This document shows, in pieces, positions 54,248-63,672 of a DNA stretch of 64,000 bases. The translations under genes were made by a program, and so were the position numbers. How positions within the stretch are numbered: position 1 is the stretch's first letter; each line of letters starts with the position of its first letter. The stretch lies in NCBI RefSeq assembly GCF_013284035.1, contig NZ_CP054141.1:2852001-2916000 (forward strand). The letters run 5' to 3'. The DNA is from Flavobacterium sp. M31R6 (GTDB lineage Bacteria > Bacteroidota > Bacteroidia > Flavobacteriales > Flavobacteriaceae). The notes under the pieces were generated by a model, which did no database searches, had not been told where the DNA came from, and worked only from the letters and a program-made list of their open reading frames with translations.

Positions 54248-54970
54248 ATGCGAATAATCCCCGCAATAGACATCATAGAAGGAAAATGTGTTCGCTTATC
54301 CAAAGGCGATTACAATACCAAAATCATATACAATGAAAATCCGCTTGAAGTAGCCAAATCATTTGAAGCTCACGGAATTGAATATTTGCATTTAGTTGAC
54401 TTGGATGGCGCAAAATCTAGCAAAATCGTCAATTATAAAATATTGGAACAAATCGCCTCGCAAACCAAATTGAAAATTGATTTTGGTGGTGGTCTTAAAG
54501 CCGATTCTGATTTGAAGATAGCTTTTGAATCTGGTGCAAACCAAATCACAGGTGGGAGTATCGCCGTAAAAAACAGAACCATTTTCGAGAAATGGATTGC
54601 AGAATATGGTTCGGACAAAATTATTTTGGGAGCTGACGCTAACAATGAAAAAGTAGCCGTTTCAGGATGGTTGGAAGATTCAAATGAAGATTTGGTTCCG
54701 TTTATCCAAGATTATCAAAAGAAAGGAATTCAGTATGTAATTTGTACCGATATTGCCAAAGACGGAATGCTGGAAGGACCAAGTTTTGATTTATATGCCA
54801 AAATTTTAGCGGAAGCAAAAGGTATTAAATTAATTGCATCAGGAGGAATTTCAACATTTGATGAATTGCCTAAACTTGCCGAATTGGGTTGCGAAGGAAC
54901 TATCATTGGAAAAGCCATTTACGAAGGTAGAATTTCGTTGAAACAATTGGAAAATTATATAATAAAATAG
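54248..54970 (+). CDS. hisA: ProFAR isomerase (HisA)
   Basis: TIM-barrel isomerase converting ProFAR to PRFAR, 240 residues. [22 protein letters not shown] carries the general base Asp, [13 protein letters not shown] and [14 protein letters not shown] the second phosphate site and catalytic Asp, [13 protein letters not shown] the C-terminal phosphate loop. Shares ancestry with hisF next to it. Confidence 0.96.
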   Translation: MRIIPAIDIIEGKCVRLSKGDYNTKIIYNENPLEVAKSFEAHGIEYLHLVDLDGAKSSKIVNYKILEQIASQTKLKIDFGGGLKADSDLKIAFESGANQITGGSIAVKNRTIFEKWIAEYGSDKIILGADANNEKVAVSGWLEDSNEDLVPFIQDYQKKGIQYVICTDIAKDGMLEGPSFDLYAKILAEAKGIKLIASGGISTFDELPKLAELGCEGTIIGKAIYEGRISLKQLENYIIK

Positions 54971-54975
54971 ATTAT

Positions 54976-55068
54976 TCCGCAAAGAAGCACAAAGAAGACA
55001 CAAAAATTCACCAAGATTTTTGTGTATCTCTGCGAAACCTTTGCGAATCTCTGTGTAACAATTATAAA
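54976..55068. repeat. Imperfect inverted repeat between hisA and hisF
   Basis: CCGCAAAGAAGCACAAAGAA and ACACAAAAAT on the left against TTTTTGTGTATCTCTGCGAA, ACCTTTGCGAATCTCTGTGT on the right. It resembles the repeat before ung (36519-36634) in its TCTnTGCGAA words. Confidence 0.6.
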
Positions 55069-55070
55069 AA

Positions 55071-55826
55071 ATGTTAACAAAAAGAATAATACCCTGTCTC
55101 GACATTAAAAACGGAAGAACTGTAAAAGGCGTTAATTTCGTAGATTTGCGTGATGCCGGAGATCCTGTGGAATTAGCCAAAATCTATTCGGATGAAGGTG
55201 CTGATGAATTGGTTTTCCTGGATATTTCGGCAACCGAAGAGCGAAGAAGAACTTTGGTGGATTTGGTTCGCAAAGTAGCGGCTACCATCAATATTCCATT
55301 TACAGTTGGTGGTGGAATTTCAGCAGTGGAAGACGTGGAAGTTTTGCTTCAAAATGGTGCGGATAAAGTTTCCATTAATTCATCGGCGGTAAAAAATCCG
55401 CAGTTGATCAATGATTTGGCACAAAAATTCGGAAGCCAATGTGTGGTTGTCGCCATAGATGCCAAACAAATTGACGGAGAATGGATTGTACATTTAGTTG
55501 GAGGAAAAGTCCCCACAGAAATAAAATTATTTGATTGGGCAAAAGAAGTAGAACAAAGGGGAGCTGGAGAAATTCTTTTTACCTCAATGAATCACGATGG
55601 AACTAAAAATGGATTTGCTAATGAAGCTTTGGCCAAATTATCTCAATTGGTCAATATCCCGATAATTGCCTCAGGTGGAGCGGGAAATATGCAACATTTT
55701 GTAGATACCTTTATTGAAGGAAAAGCGGATGCAGCATTGGCGGCAAGCGTATTTCATTTTAAGGAAATAGAAATCAAAGCATTGAAAAAACAACTTAAAA
55801 ATAACAATATAGAAGTTAGGATATAA
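55071..55826 (+). CDS. hisF: Imidazole glycerol phosphate synthase, cyclase subunit
   Basis: Closes the imidazole ring using ammonia from HisH. 251 residues; [23 protein letters not shown] with the catalytic Asp11, [46 protein letters not shown] with the second catalytic Asp, and [13 protein letters not shown]. Normal length. Confidence 0.97.
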   Translation: MLTKRIIPCLDIKNGRTVKGVNFVDLRDAGDPVELAKIYSDEGADELVFLDISATEERRRTLVDLVRKVAATINIPFTVGGGISAVEDVEVLLQNGADKVSINSSAVKNPQLINDLAQKFGSQCVVVAIDAKQIDGEWIVHLVGGKVPTEIKLFDWAKEVEQRGAGEILFTSMNHDGTKNGFANEALAKLSQLVNIPIIASGGAGNMQHFVDTFIEGKADAALAASVFHFKEIEIKALKKQLKNNNIEVRI

Positions 55827-55861
55827 ATCGAAAATCCTAAATCTAAAATCTAAAATTGAAT

Positions 55862-56461
55862 ATGGACATAGATTTTTCAAAAAGCGCACACGGGCTAATT
55901 CCTGCTATCATACAAGACAGTGAAACCAAAAATGTTTTGATGTTGGGTTATATGAATGCCGAAGCCTGCCAAAGAACAATTGATACCCAAAAGGTGACTT
56001 TCTACAGCCGTTCTAAGCAAAGGCTTTGGACAAAAGGTGAAGAAAGCGGTAACTTCTTAAATTTGGTTGATATCAAAAACGACTGTGATAACGATACGCT
56101 GTTAATTCAAGTACAGCCTGTGGGTCCAACTTGCCACAAAGGAACTGATACTTGCTGGGCAACCGAAAACAAGCAAGATTATGGTTTTATTTCCAGTCTA
56201 GAAAACACCATCAAAACTAGAAGAGAAAATGCCGATTCCGAGAAAAGCTATGTAGCTTCCTTATTCAAATTGGGAATCAACAAAATTGCCCAAAAAGTTG
56301 GAGAGGAAGCTATAGAAGTGGTAATTGAAGCCAAAGATGATAACGATGATTTATTCTTGAGTGAAAGTGCTGATTTACTTTTTCATTATTTAATTTTACT
56401 ACAAGCCAAAGGTTTTCAATTGAATGACGTGGTTGATGTTTTGAAAAGCCGTCAGAAGTAA
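55862..56461 (+). CDS. hisI: Bifunctional PR-AMP cyclohydrolase / PR-ATP pyrophosphatase
   Basis: HisIE fusion, 199 residues. The N-terminal cyclohydrolase (1-110) has LMLGYMNAEACQRTIDTQKVTFYSRSKQRLWTKGEESG and zinc ligands in PVGPTCHKGTDTCW; the C-terminal pyrophosphatase has KVGEEAIEVVIEAKDDNDDLFLSESADLLFHYLILL. The ATG at 55862 is used; a TTG at 55856 is in frame. Last gene of the operon. Confidence 0.96.
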   Translation: MDIDFSKSAHGLIPAIIQDSETKNVLMLGYMNAEACQRTIDTQKVTFYSRSKQRLWTKGEESGNFLNLVDIKNDCDNDTLLIQVQPVGPTCHKGTDTCWATENKQDYGFISSLENTIKTRRENADSEKSYVASLFKLGINKIAQKVGEEAIEVVIEAKDDNDDLFLSESADLLFHYLILLQAKGFQLNDVVDVLKSRQK

Positions 56462-56464
56462 AAA

Positions 56465-56518
56465 TCAGTTTTCAGTTTTAAACATTGTACTGAAACTTTA
56501 AATTTTAAAATAATTAAG
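56465..56518. repeat. Degenerate AAACTTTAAA repeat after hisIE
   Basis: CAGTTTTCAGTTTTAAACAT and GAAACTTTAAATTTTAAAAT words form weak hairpins between the stop and the terminator. Confidence 0.45.
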
Positions 56519-56522
56519 TTAT

Positions 56523-56558
56523 AAAGCCCGATTGCAAAATTAATTGCTTTTGGGCTTT
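56523..56558 (+). terminator. Terminator of the his operon
   Basis: AAAGCCC (56523-56529) with GGGCTTT (56552-56558), inner GCAA/TTGC pairing, followed by a T-run of eight. Confidence 0.85.
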
Positions 56559-56560
56559 TT

Positions 56561-56596
56561 TTTGGTTCTAAAAAATAAAAAAAGTGTGTAGTTTTG
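56561..56596 (+). promoter_or_regulatory. Promoter of the second M1 peptidase
   Basis: TTTG at 56561-56564 and TAGTTTTG at 56589-56596, spacer 24 bases, 19 bases before the ATG at 56616. It begins inside the T-run of the his terminator. Confidence 0.5.
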
Positions 56597-56615
56597 GTAA
56601 AAATTTATCAAATAC

Positions 56616-58268
56616 ATGAAAAAATATCTTAAGCTATTATTAATTTCATTTTTAATCTCTAATGGAATACAAGCCCAAGGACTTCTTGGCAAGCCTGAAG
56701 TTGCCTTTACAAGACAAGATTCTTTAAGAGGTAGTATCACCAAAGAAAGAGCTTGGTGGGATGTAAAACGTTATTTCTTAGATGTAAAAGTAAATCCTGC
56801 AGACAGCACAATTACAGGTTCTAACACCATTCAATATAAAGTTTTACAGCCTTATAACGTAATGCAAATTGATTTGCAAACTCCAATGGAAATTACCAAA
56901 ATTACACAAGACGGTACAGCATTAAAATACAAAAGAGAAGGTAATGCCTTTTTCATAACATTAGCTTCTGCGCAAAATACGGGTGCCATAAAAGAAATAA
57001 AGATTTTTTATCACGGCAAACCAAAAGTAGCTGTTAGACCACCATGGGACGGCGGATTAACTTGGAAAAAAGACAAAAATGGGAACAATTTTATTGCTTC
57101 TTCCTGTCAAGGATTGGGAGCAAGTGTTTGGTGGCCAAACAAAGACCATATGTATGATGAGGTTGAAGGAATGAAAATTAGTGTGAATGTTCCCGGAAAA
57201 TTAACCGATGTTTCTAATGGTCGTTTGGAAAATGTAAAAACATTAAAAGACGGTACCAAAACCTATACTTGGGTGGTCAAAAATCCGATCAACAATTATG
57301 GAGTAAATATCAATATTGGTGATTACGTGACTTTTTCAGAGAAATACAAAGGTGAAAAAGGTGATTTAGATTGCACTTATTATGTTTTAAAAGATAATTT
57401 GGCAAAAGCCAAAGAACAATTCAAAGATGTTCCTAGAATGTTAAAAGCTTTTGAACATTGGTTTGGTCCTTATCCGTTCTATGAAGACAGCTACAAACTA
57501 GTGGAAGCTCCTTACTTGGGAATGGAACACCAAAGTTGCGTAACTTATGGAAATGGTTATCAGAATGGCTATTTGGGACGCGATTTGAGTGGAACTGGTT
57601 GGGGATTAAAATTTGATTTTATTATTGTACACGAATCAGGACACGAATGGTTTGCGAACAACATTACCTACAAAGACATTGCCGATATGTGGATTCACGA
57701 AAGCTTTACTTGCTATTCTGAAAGTCTATTCTTAGAATATTATTATGGAAAAGAAGCTGGAGGTGAATACGTAAGAGGTATTCGAAAAAACATTCAAAAC
57801 GACAAACCTATCATTGGTCATTATGACGTAAACAATGAAGGTTCTGGCGATATGTACTATAAAGGCGCCAATATGCTCAATACAATGCGCCAATTGGTAA
57901 ATAATGACGAAAAATGGAGAAATATTTTGAGAGGTTTGAACAGTACTTTTTACCATCAAACGGTAACTACTAAACAAATTGAAGATTATTTAAGCCAGCA
58001 AGTTGGCATGGATTTAAATCCGTTCTTTAATCAATACTTGAGAGACATTAGAATTCCAACCTTAGAATATACTTTTCAAGACAACACTTTAAAATATCGT
58101 TGGACAAATATTGTAACTGGTTTTAATATGCCTGTGAAAGTTGCCCTAAGCGGAACAGAAGTTACTTTGAACCCAAAGGCAGACTGGAGTGAATTTACAA
58201 ATTCTTCCAAAATTGAAAAAGTAGAAATAAATAAAGATTTCTATGTTTTCTCTAAGAATGCTAATTAA
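56616..58268 (+). CDS. M1 family metallopeptidase (second)
   Basis: A 550-residue exported peptidase (signal peptide ISFLISNGIQAQ). The zinc site is HESGHEW (H339, E340, H343) with E362 in IHESFTCYSESLF, exactly 18 residues between. The N-domain includes WWDVKRYFLDVKVNPADSTITGSNTIQYK. It lacks the long helical C-domain of the 9849 enzyme and its motif differs (HESGH against HELAH), so they are separate subfamilies. Confidence 0.92.
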   Translation: MKKYLKLLLISFLISNGIQAQGLLGKPEVAFTRQDSLRGSITKERAWWDVKRYFLDVKVNPADSTITGSNTIQYKVLQPYNVMQIDLQTPMEITKITQDGTALKYKREGNAFFITLASAQNTGAIKEIKIFYHGKPKVAVRPPWDGGLTWKKDKNGNNFIASSCQGLGASVWWPNKDHMYDEVEGMKISVNVPGKLTDVSNGRLENVKTLKDGTKTYTWVVKNPINNYGVNINIGDYVTFSEKYKGEKGDLDCTYYVLKDNLAKAKEQFKDVPRMLKAFEHWFGPYPFYEDSYKLVEAPYLGMEHQSCVTYGNGYQNGYLGRDLSGTGWGLKFDFIIVHESGHEWFANNITYKDIADMWIHESFTCYSESLFLEYYYGKEAGGEYVRGIRKNIQNDKPIIGHYDVNNEGSGDMYYKGANMLNTMRQLVNNDEKWRNILRGLNSTFYHQTVTTKQIEDYLSQQVGMDLNPFFNQYLRDIRIPTLEYTFQDNTLKYRWTNIVTGFNMPVKVALSGTEVTLNPKADWSEFTNSSKIEKVEINKDFYVFSKNAN

Positions 58269-58287
58269 TTGATATTACTTTTTTTAA

Positions 58288-58321
58288 TACAAAAAGACCA
58301 GCAATTAGTGGTCTTTTTGTA
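58288..58321 (+). terminator. Terminator after the M1 peptidase
   Basis: Perfect 13-bp stem TACAAAAAGACCA (58288-58300) with 58309-58321. Its T-tract lies mainly within the stem on both strands, so it may work in both directions. Confidence 0.8.
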
Positions 58322-58374
58322 TTAAAATTTTTTTGTTTTACAACTGAATCTAATTAAGAAATAGCAAAATAAGT

Positions 58375-59247
58375 TTAAATTAAATTTTTAGATACATAAT
58401 CCCAACTAGTTTTAATAGAATCAGTTGGATTTGGAGAGTAGTTAGTCTCTTGTTCTACAAAAAAGTGTTGCATTCCCGAAAGTTTAGCTTCTGCAAAAAT
58501 GGATTTAAAGTTGATACTTCCTTCTCCAATTTCTGTATTCCATTCTACTTTGGATTTATCCATATCTTTTACATGCCACATCGTAAATCGACCAGGGTTA
58601 GCTTTAAATAATTGCAAAGGATCATTTCCTGAGCGAACTGCCCAGTATAAATCCAATTCAAAATCCACTAATTTTTTATCTGTTTCTTTCAATAAAACAT
58701 CATAACCACATTGATCACCATACTTCTTGAATTCAAAATCATGGTTGTGATAAGCCAACTTCAATCCAGATTGTTTACATAAAACTGCGGCTTCGTTTAC
58801 TTTTTGTGCAATACGTTTGTAATCGTCTAAATTGCTTCTTAAACTTTCTTCCAACCAAGGAACAGTAACATATTCACTTCCTAATACATTGGCACATTCA
58901 ATAGATGTTTTCAGAAAATCGACATTATTGTCTTTTATAAATGATTTAAAATCATAATGACCACTTGTTGCTTTTAGTCCATTATCAGTTAGTATCTTTT
59001 TGAAATCTTTTGGAGAAGTGCCAAAAAATCCTTTTTCAGCTGAAAATCCATACGTTTCCACTTCTTTATACCCAGACTTAGCCACATGTTCTAAAACGCC
59101 TTTTACGTCTTTAGAAAATGCTTCTCTCAAAGTATACAATTGAAGACCAATATTTTTTGGTTTTATTGAAAAGGCTAGGGAAGGGGCAATTGCCAATGCA
59201 CCCAACGCCAAACCGCTGTTAATTATAAAATCTCTTCTCTTTATCAT
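58375..59247 (-). CDS. TIM-barrel sugar isomerase/epimerase-like protein (exported)
   Basis: A 290-residue AP-endonuclease-2-like TIM barrel. A Tat-type signal is visible: RRDFIINSGLALGALAIAPSLAFS. Barrel text includes IGLQLYTLREAFSKDVKGVLEHVAKSGYKEVETYG, KLAYHNHDFEFKKYG (metal-binding His/Glu region), ELDLYWAVRSGNDP and MWHVKDMDKSKVEWNTEIGEGSINF. Last gene of the sugar operon. Such proteins may epimerise or hydrate 3-keto sugars; this is inferred from context. Confidence 0.85.
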   Translation of the reverse strand: MIKRRDFIINSGLALGALAIAPSLAFSIKPKNIGLQLYTLREAFSKDVKGVLEHVAKSGYKEVETYGFSAEKGFFGTSPKDFKKILTDNGLKATSGHYDFKSFIKDNNVDFLKTSIECANVLGSEYVTVPWLEESLRSNLDDYKRIAQKVNEAAVLCKQSGLKLAYHNHDFEFKKYGDQCGYDVLLKETDKKLVDFELDLYWAVRSGNDPLQLFKANPGRFTMWHVKDMDKSKVEWNTEIGEGSINFKSIFAEAKLSGMQHFFVEQETNYSPNPTDSIKTSWDYVSKNLI

Positions 59248-59274
59248 TGTTTTTACTTTTTACTAGATTAAAAA

Positions 59275-60168
59275 TTAAATATCACAAATCGCAATTGCCT
59301 TTTTCAAAGAGGCTATTTTATCTTTTTGTTTAGGAATAAACTCTTGTCCCACAAAACCTGTAAAACCGCTATCAGCAATGGCTTTCATTATAGCGCTGTA
59401 ATTGAGTTCTTGGGTTTCGTCAATTTCATTTCGTCCCGGAACTCCACCAGTATGATAGTGGGCGATGTGATTGTGATTTTCTTTGATAGTTCGAATTACG
59501 TCACCCTCATCAATTTGCATATGGTAAATATCATATAGCAATTTAAAATTTTCCGAATTAATTCGTTTCACCAATTCTACTCCCCAATAGGTTTTATCAC
59601 ATTGATAATCCTTGTGATCAATCTTACTGTTTAACAGCTCCATAACCAAAGTTACTTTATGTTTCTCTGCCAATGGAATCAATGTTTTCAACCCGAGTAC
59701 ACAATTATTCCAGCCTTCTTCATCAGTTTTTCCTCTCCTGCTTCCGCTAAAACAAATCAAGTTTTTATAACCCGCTTCAGCCACTAAAGGAATCATTTCC
59801 GTATAATTTTTAATCAATTGTTCATGAAACTTTGGATCGTTGAAACCGTCCACTAAATTTAATTCTGCCCCATTACACATGGTGGAAACAAGATTGTGTT
59901 TTTTTAGTATTGGCCAATCCTTTGGACCAACCAAATCAATACCGGTAATTCCAATTTTTCTAGCTTCCAAACAAAGCGTTTCAATATCAAAATCACTGAA
60001 GCACCAACGAGCTACTGAATGGTTAATTCTTCCTTTCAACATATTAGATTCTAAATTTAATTCTTCTTTCGGTATTGCCAGAGCCGATAATCCTGTTGGA
60101 ATTCCTAAAGTCACAGTCCCTGCAAGAATGCCCTTTATAGCGGTTCTTCTATCAAAAGTTGCACTCAT
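59275..60168 (-). CDS. Hydroxypyruvate isomerase-like TIM-barrel protein (exported)
   Basis: A 297-residue TIM barrel with a Tat-like N-terminus (DRRTAIKGILAGTVTLGIPTGLSALA). It shows HSVARWCFSDFDIETLCLEARKIGITGIDLVGPKDW, VTLVMELLNSKIDHKDYQCD (metal Glu), LYDIYHMQIDEGDVIRTIKENHNHIAHYHTGGVPGRNEID and GFVGQEFIPK, the Hyi pattern. Within the operon it likely acts on a keto sugar. Confidence 0.88.
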   Translation of the reverse strand: MSATFDRRTAIKGILAGTVTLGIPTGLSALAIPKEELNLESNMLKGRINHSVARWCFSDFDIETLCLEARKIGITGIDLVGPKDWPILKKHNLVSTMCNGAELNLVDGFNDPKFHEQLIKNYTEMIPLVAEAGYKNLICFSGSRRGKTDEEGWNNCVLGLKTLIPLAEKHKVTLVMELLNSKIDHKDYQCDKTYWGVELVKRINSENFKLLYDIYHMQIDEGDVIRTIKENHNHIAHYHTGGVPGRNEIDETQELNYSAIMKAIADSGFTGFVGQEFIPKQKDKIASLKKAIAICDI

Positions 60169-60188
60169 TTTTTTTGTATTTAAAATAT

Positions 60189-61418
60189 TTAAACTTCTTC
60201 CACCAATTTGTTTTTATCTTGAAATAAAAGAGCGAAAATCAAGAATACTGCAAAAGCAATTCCGGCAGGAATTATCCATACCATTTGCCAATTGATTGCT
60301 CCTTCAGCCGTTTTATAATTATCCGTAATCCAGCCTGCAACTGCAAACCCAATTAACATTCCAATACCATAAGTTGCCAATGTTATCAGTCCTTGGGCAG
60401 CGCTTTTGTATTTTTCTCCTGCTTTTGAATTGGTATAAATTTGTCCTGAAACAAAGAAAAAATCATAACAAATTCCATGCAAAGCTATTCCGATAATAAG
60501 CATAAAACTCAAATCAACACCATTGCCATATGCAAATAAAACATAGCGAACTGCCCAAGCTAGCATTCCAACCAGAATTGTTTTCTTGAATCCAAAACGG
60601 GCAAAAAACACAGGAATGAATAATAAAAATAATGCTTCGGATATTTGTCCTATTGCCATTTTCCCTGTTGGGTTTTCAACTCCGGCAGCAGTTAGAAAAG
60701 GATGTGCATTTTGATAATAAAAAGCCAATGGAATGCAAATCAGAATCGATGAAATAAAAAATATCAAGAAATTTTTATCCTTTAAAAGTTTTAAAGCATC
60801 AAGGCCAATAATATCGGTAATTTTAATTTTTCCCTCACTAACTTTGGGTGGCGTTTTCGGCAATGAAAAACTTAACAAACCTAAAACCAAAGCTGCAATT
60901 CCTGCTAAAAGGAAGGTATTTTTAAGTAATCCATTAGAAACAGCTTCCGCAGAATCCCAATGAAACAAGAAACTAATAGACAATCCTGCTAAAATCCAAC
61001 CAATGGTTCCCCAAACTCTAATATTTGCAAACTCTTTCTCTGGATCTTTCATTTGGTTGAATGCCACTGAATTTACCAAAGCCAATGTTGGCATATACAA
61101 AACCATATAACTCAATACATAGATATAAAATGATCCAACATCTGCCGATTGATACATCTGATACATTAAAAATGCACCTACCAGATGTAAAATACCTAAG
61201 ATTTTCTCAGCATTAAAATAACGATCTGCAATCAAACCAATAATAAAAGGAGCAATGATGGCTCCCCATGATTGGGTGGAAAAAACTGCTGCCGTCTCTG
61301 AACCAGAAGCTTTTAAATTGTTCCCTAAAAAGGTACCAAGAGTGACAAACCATGCCCCCCAGATAAAAAATTCCAGAAACATCATTACAGATAATTTAAT
61401 GCGGATAGTTGTATTCAT
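60189..61418 (-). CDS. MFS transporter of the nucleoside/sugar H+ symporter (NupG) type
   Basis: A 409-residue, about 12-helix inner-membrane transporter. It begins IRIKLSVMMFLEFFIWGAWFVTLGTFL and has FIIGLIADRYFNAEKILGILHLVGA and NIRVWGTIGWILAG, the pattern of the nucleoside:H+ symporter family that Bacteroidota often place in sugar operons. Position between DUF1080 and TIM-barrel genes suggests uptake of the sugar product rather than nucleosides. Confidence 0.88.
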   Translation of the reverse strand: MNTTIRIKLSVMMFLEFFIWGAWFVTLGTFLGNNLKASGSETAAVFSTQSWGAIIAPFIIGLIADRYFNAEKILGILHLVGAFLMYQMYQSADVGSFYIYVLSYMVLYMPTLALVNSVAFNQMKDPEKEFANIRVWGTIGWILAGLSISFLFHWDSAEAVSNGLLKNTFLLAGIAALVLGLLSFSLPKTPPKVSEGKIKITDIIGLDALKLLKDKNFLIFFISSILICIPLAFYYQNAHPFLTAAGVENPTGKMAIGQISEALFLLFIPVFFARFGFKKTILVGMLAWAVRYVLFAYGNGVDLSFMLIIGIALHGICYDFFFVSGQIYTNSKAGEKYKSAAQGLITLATYGIGMLIGFAVAGWITDNYKTAEGAINWQMVWIIPAGIAFAVFLIFALLFQDKNKLVEEV

Positions 61419-61457
61419 AAAAGAGGTTAATTTTTGGTTAAGTTTATTTTAGAGCTA

Positions 61458-62168
61458 TTATTTACAGCCAGTTGTAGTTTCCATCGTATTCCATTCTTTA
61501 ATCATGATGTTACGATACCACACATTGTTGCCGTGATCCTGCAAAGCAATTTTTCCTTTTTTAAACGTTCCAAAACCTGGCCAAGCAGCAAATTTGCTCC
61601 CTGCAACCAATGCTTTAAAGTTGTCATCCCAAAGAGTTGTTTCAACAACAATAACTCCGTTTAAAACGTAAGTCAGTTTTCCATTTTTACAAACAACTTC
61701 AGCTGTATTCCATTCTCCAACTGGTTTAACTGGTTCCGATTTACTTTGAATTAAATCATATAAATCTCCTGCACGATGTTTGGTAATTTTTCCATCAGGG
61801 TGACCATCATTATCCAAAACTTGCATTTCTAAACCAGTTTCATAGGTGTTTTTATATTTCTCTGGATTTTCATTTACATAAAAAATAATTCCACTATTGC
61901 TATTTGGGGCAATTTTCCAGTCTACTTTTAAATGAAAATTTTCATATTCAGCATCAGTTACCAAATCTCCTCCTTGACCATTTTTGGCTGCCTCTGGATC
62001 AAAATGCAAAACGCCATCTTCAACTTTCCATCCAGCACTAGCCGAAGTTTTACCATAAGTATGCCAACCTGTTGTTGTTTTTCCATCAAAAAGAGGCTTA
62101 AAACCTTTTTGAGCATGCATGGTTTGAAATAAAGTGAATACTAATACTGCTGTTATAATTTTTTTCAT
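61458..62168 (-). CDS. DUF1080 protein (3-keto-disaccharide hydrolase family)
   Basis: A 236-residue exported protein (signal MKKIITAVLVFTLFQTMHAQ) with the concanavalin-like DUF1080 domain: FKPLFDGKTTTGWHTYGK, GWKVEDGVLHFDPEAAKNGQGGDLVTDAEYENFHLKVDWKIAPNSNSGIIFYVNE, EWNTAEVVCKNGKLTYVLNGV. Members cleave glycosidic bonds of 3-oxidised sugars. Next to a Gfo/Idh oxidoreductase this role is plausible here. Confidence 0.92.
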   Translation of the reverse strand: MKKIITAVLVFTLFQTMHAQKGFKPLFDGKTTTGWHTYGKTSASAGWKVEDGVLHFDPEAAKNGQGGDLVTDAEYENFHLKVDWKIAPNSNSGIIFYVNENPEKYKNTYETGLEMQVLDNDGHPDGKITKHRAGDLYDLIQSKSEPVKPVGEWNTAEVVCKNGKLTYVLNGVIVVETTLWDDNFKALVAGSKFAAWPGFGTFKKGKIALQDHGNNVWYRNIMIKEWNTMETTTGCK

Positions 62169-62193
62169 GGTTTTACTATTTAATTTTACTATT

Positions 62194-63657
62194 TTAAAAA
62201 CTTAGGTTTTTCCAACCTTCTCTATAATTACGTTTAACAAATTGATTGACATCATCGATATTGGTTACTTTCTTGGCATCATTATCCCAAAGTAGTTTAA
62301 CCGAACGGCCCGGATACACATCTTCTCCTAATACTTCATTGTGCAAATCATAACCTCTTACGGCAAGATTGGCCATTAATAAGGCTTCTGTTAAAGGACC
62401 AGCAATTTCAAAAGGCGAACTCAATTCTTTTTTACCATAACCAGCAATACAGCCTTCTATCCATTGTTTTTGATGACCACTGGCACCATCTTTTACTCGA
62501 GGGTACTTCTCAGCTATTTTTAGATTCTCATTACGACTTAAAGGCAATAATCTTGGATTTTCACTATAAGTGTCACAAATCATTTTTCCTTTTGTTCCAA
62601 TGAATAAAGTACCATTCCCTCCATCACCAAATATTTCGTTTGCTCCTAATTCTTCAGGACGTTCTGGTTGAATACCACCATCCATCCAATGTATTTTGAC
62701 ATCTCCTTTCGTTTTGTCTGTCTTAGGAAATGTTAACATCACATGACTGGAAGGAGGACAACTTTCTGGAAAATAACCTCTTTTGAATTCATCAATATAA
62801 ACTGAACCTACACTGCACTGAACATCTTTGGCATATTTTAGATTTAATACTGAGAATGGTGCTTCCATTAAATGACACCCCATATCTCCCAATGCGCCAG
62901 TTCCATAATCCCACCAACCACGCCAGTTGAACGGCACTAATTTGTCCACATAATTTTTATTCGGAGCAGTTCCAAGCCATAAATCCCAATCTAATTCTTT
63001 AGGAATTTCAGTATTTGCCGTTGACCAAGGAATTCCTTGAGGCCAAACAGGTCTATCTGTCCAGGCGTAAACTGTATGAACATCTCCAATCAAATCGGCA
63101 TCATACCATTCTTTTAGGATTCGAGTACCATCATTAGATGATCCTTGATTACCCATTTGTGTTACTACTTTATAACGAGCTGCTGCTTGAGTCATCATGT
63201 GAGCTTCATAAATATCATGTGCCATTGGTTTTTGTACGTACACATGTTTACCTAACTGCATAGCCGAAAAGGCTTGAATAGCATGATTATGATCGGGTGT
63301 AGAAACTGAAACAGCATCAAAGTTTTTATGTTCTTTATCGAACATTTCGCGCCAATCCTTGTAAAATTTGGCTTTCGGCAAAGCTTTTACACTATCAGCA
63401 GCTCTTCGTGTATCAACATCACACAAAAAAGCTACATTAGCGAGGCCACTTTTCTCAAAAGAAGCGACATCTGACCTTCCTTTTCCACCAACACCAATAC
63501 TAGCAATTAATAATCTGTCACTTGGTGCCACAAAGCCTCTACCCATGACATGCCTCGGAATAATCATAAACGCAGCTGTTGCTAGCGCGCCTTTTTTTAG
63601 AAAATCCCTACGAACAATCGATTCTGGTTCTTTTTTTTGATTGAAGTCTTGATCCAT
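62194..63657 (-). CDS. Gfo/Idh/MocA oxidoreductase, Tat-exported
   Basis: A 487-residue NAD(P)-dependent oxidoreductase. Tat signal RRDFLKKGALATAAFMIIPRHVMG, Rossmann GVGGKGRSDV (with IASIGVGGKG), DAVSVSTPDHNHAIQAF, and the catalytic-lysine motif VQKPMAHDIYEAHMM (QKP instead of the usual EKP), then a long C-domain with WRGWWDYGTGALGDMGCHLMEAP. In the periplasm it would hold its cofactor tightly. Likely a sugar 3-dehydrogenase. Confidence 0.9.
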   Translation of the reverse strand: MDQDFNQKKEPESIVRRDFLKKGALATAAFMIIPRHVMGRGFVAPSDRLLIASIGVGGKGRSDVASFEKSGLANVAFLCDVDTRRAADSVKALPKAKFYKDWREMFDKEHKNFDAVSVSTPDHNHAIQAFSAMQLGKHVYVQKPMAHDIYEAHMMTQAAARYKVVTQMGNQGSSNDGTRILKEWYDADLIGDVHTVYAWTDRPVWPQGIPWSTANTEIPKELDWDLWLGTAPNKNYVDKLVPFNWRGWWDYGTGALGDMGCHLMEAPFSVLNLKYAKDVQCSVGSVYIDEFKRGYFPESCPPSSHVMLTFPKTDKTKGDVKIHWMDGGIQPERPEELGANEIFGDGGNGTLFIGTKGKMICDTYSENPRLLPLSRNENLKIAEKYPRVKDGASGHQKQWIEGCIAGYGKKELSSPFEIAGPLTEALLMANLAVRGYDLHNEVLGEDVYPGRSVKLLWDNDAKKVTNIDDVNQFVKRNYREGWKNLSF

Positions 63658-63672
63658 ATATTAGGTTTCAAT

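Noticed and set aside
55856..55861. TTG start at 55856 for hisIE
   Set aside because: An ATG follows two codons later and gives the usual HisI N-terminus; the TTG belongs to an AAAATCTAAAATTG repeat.
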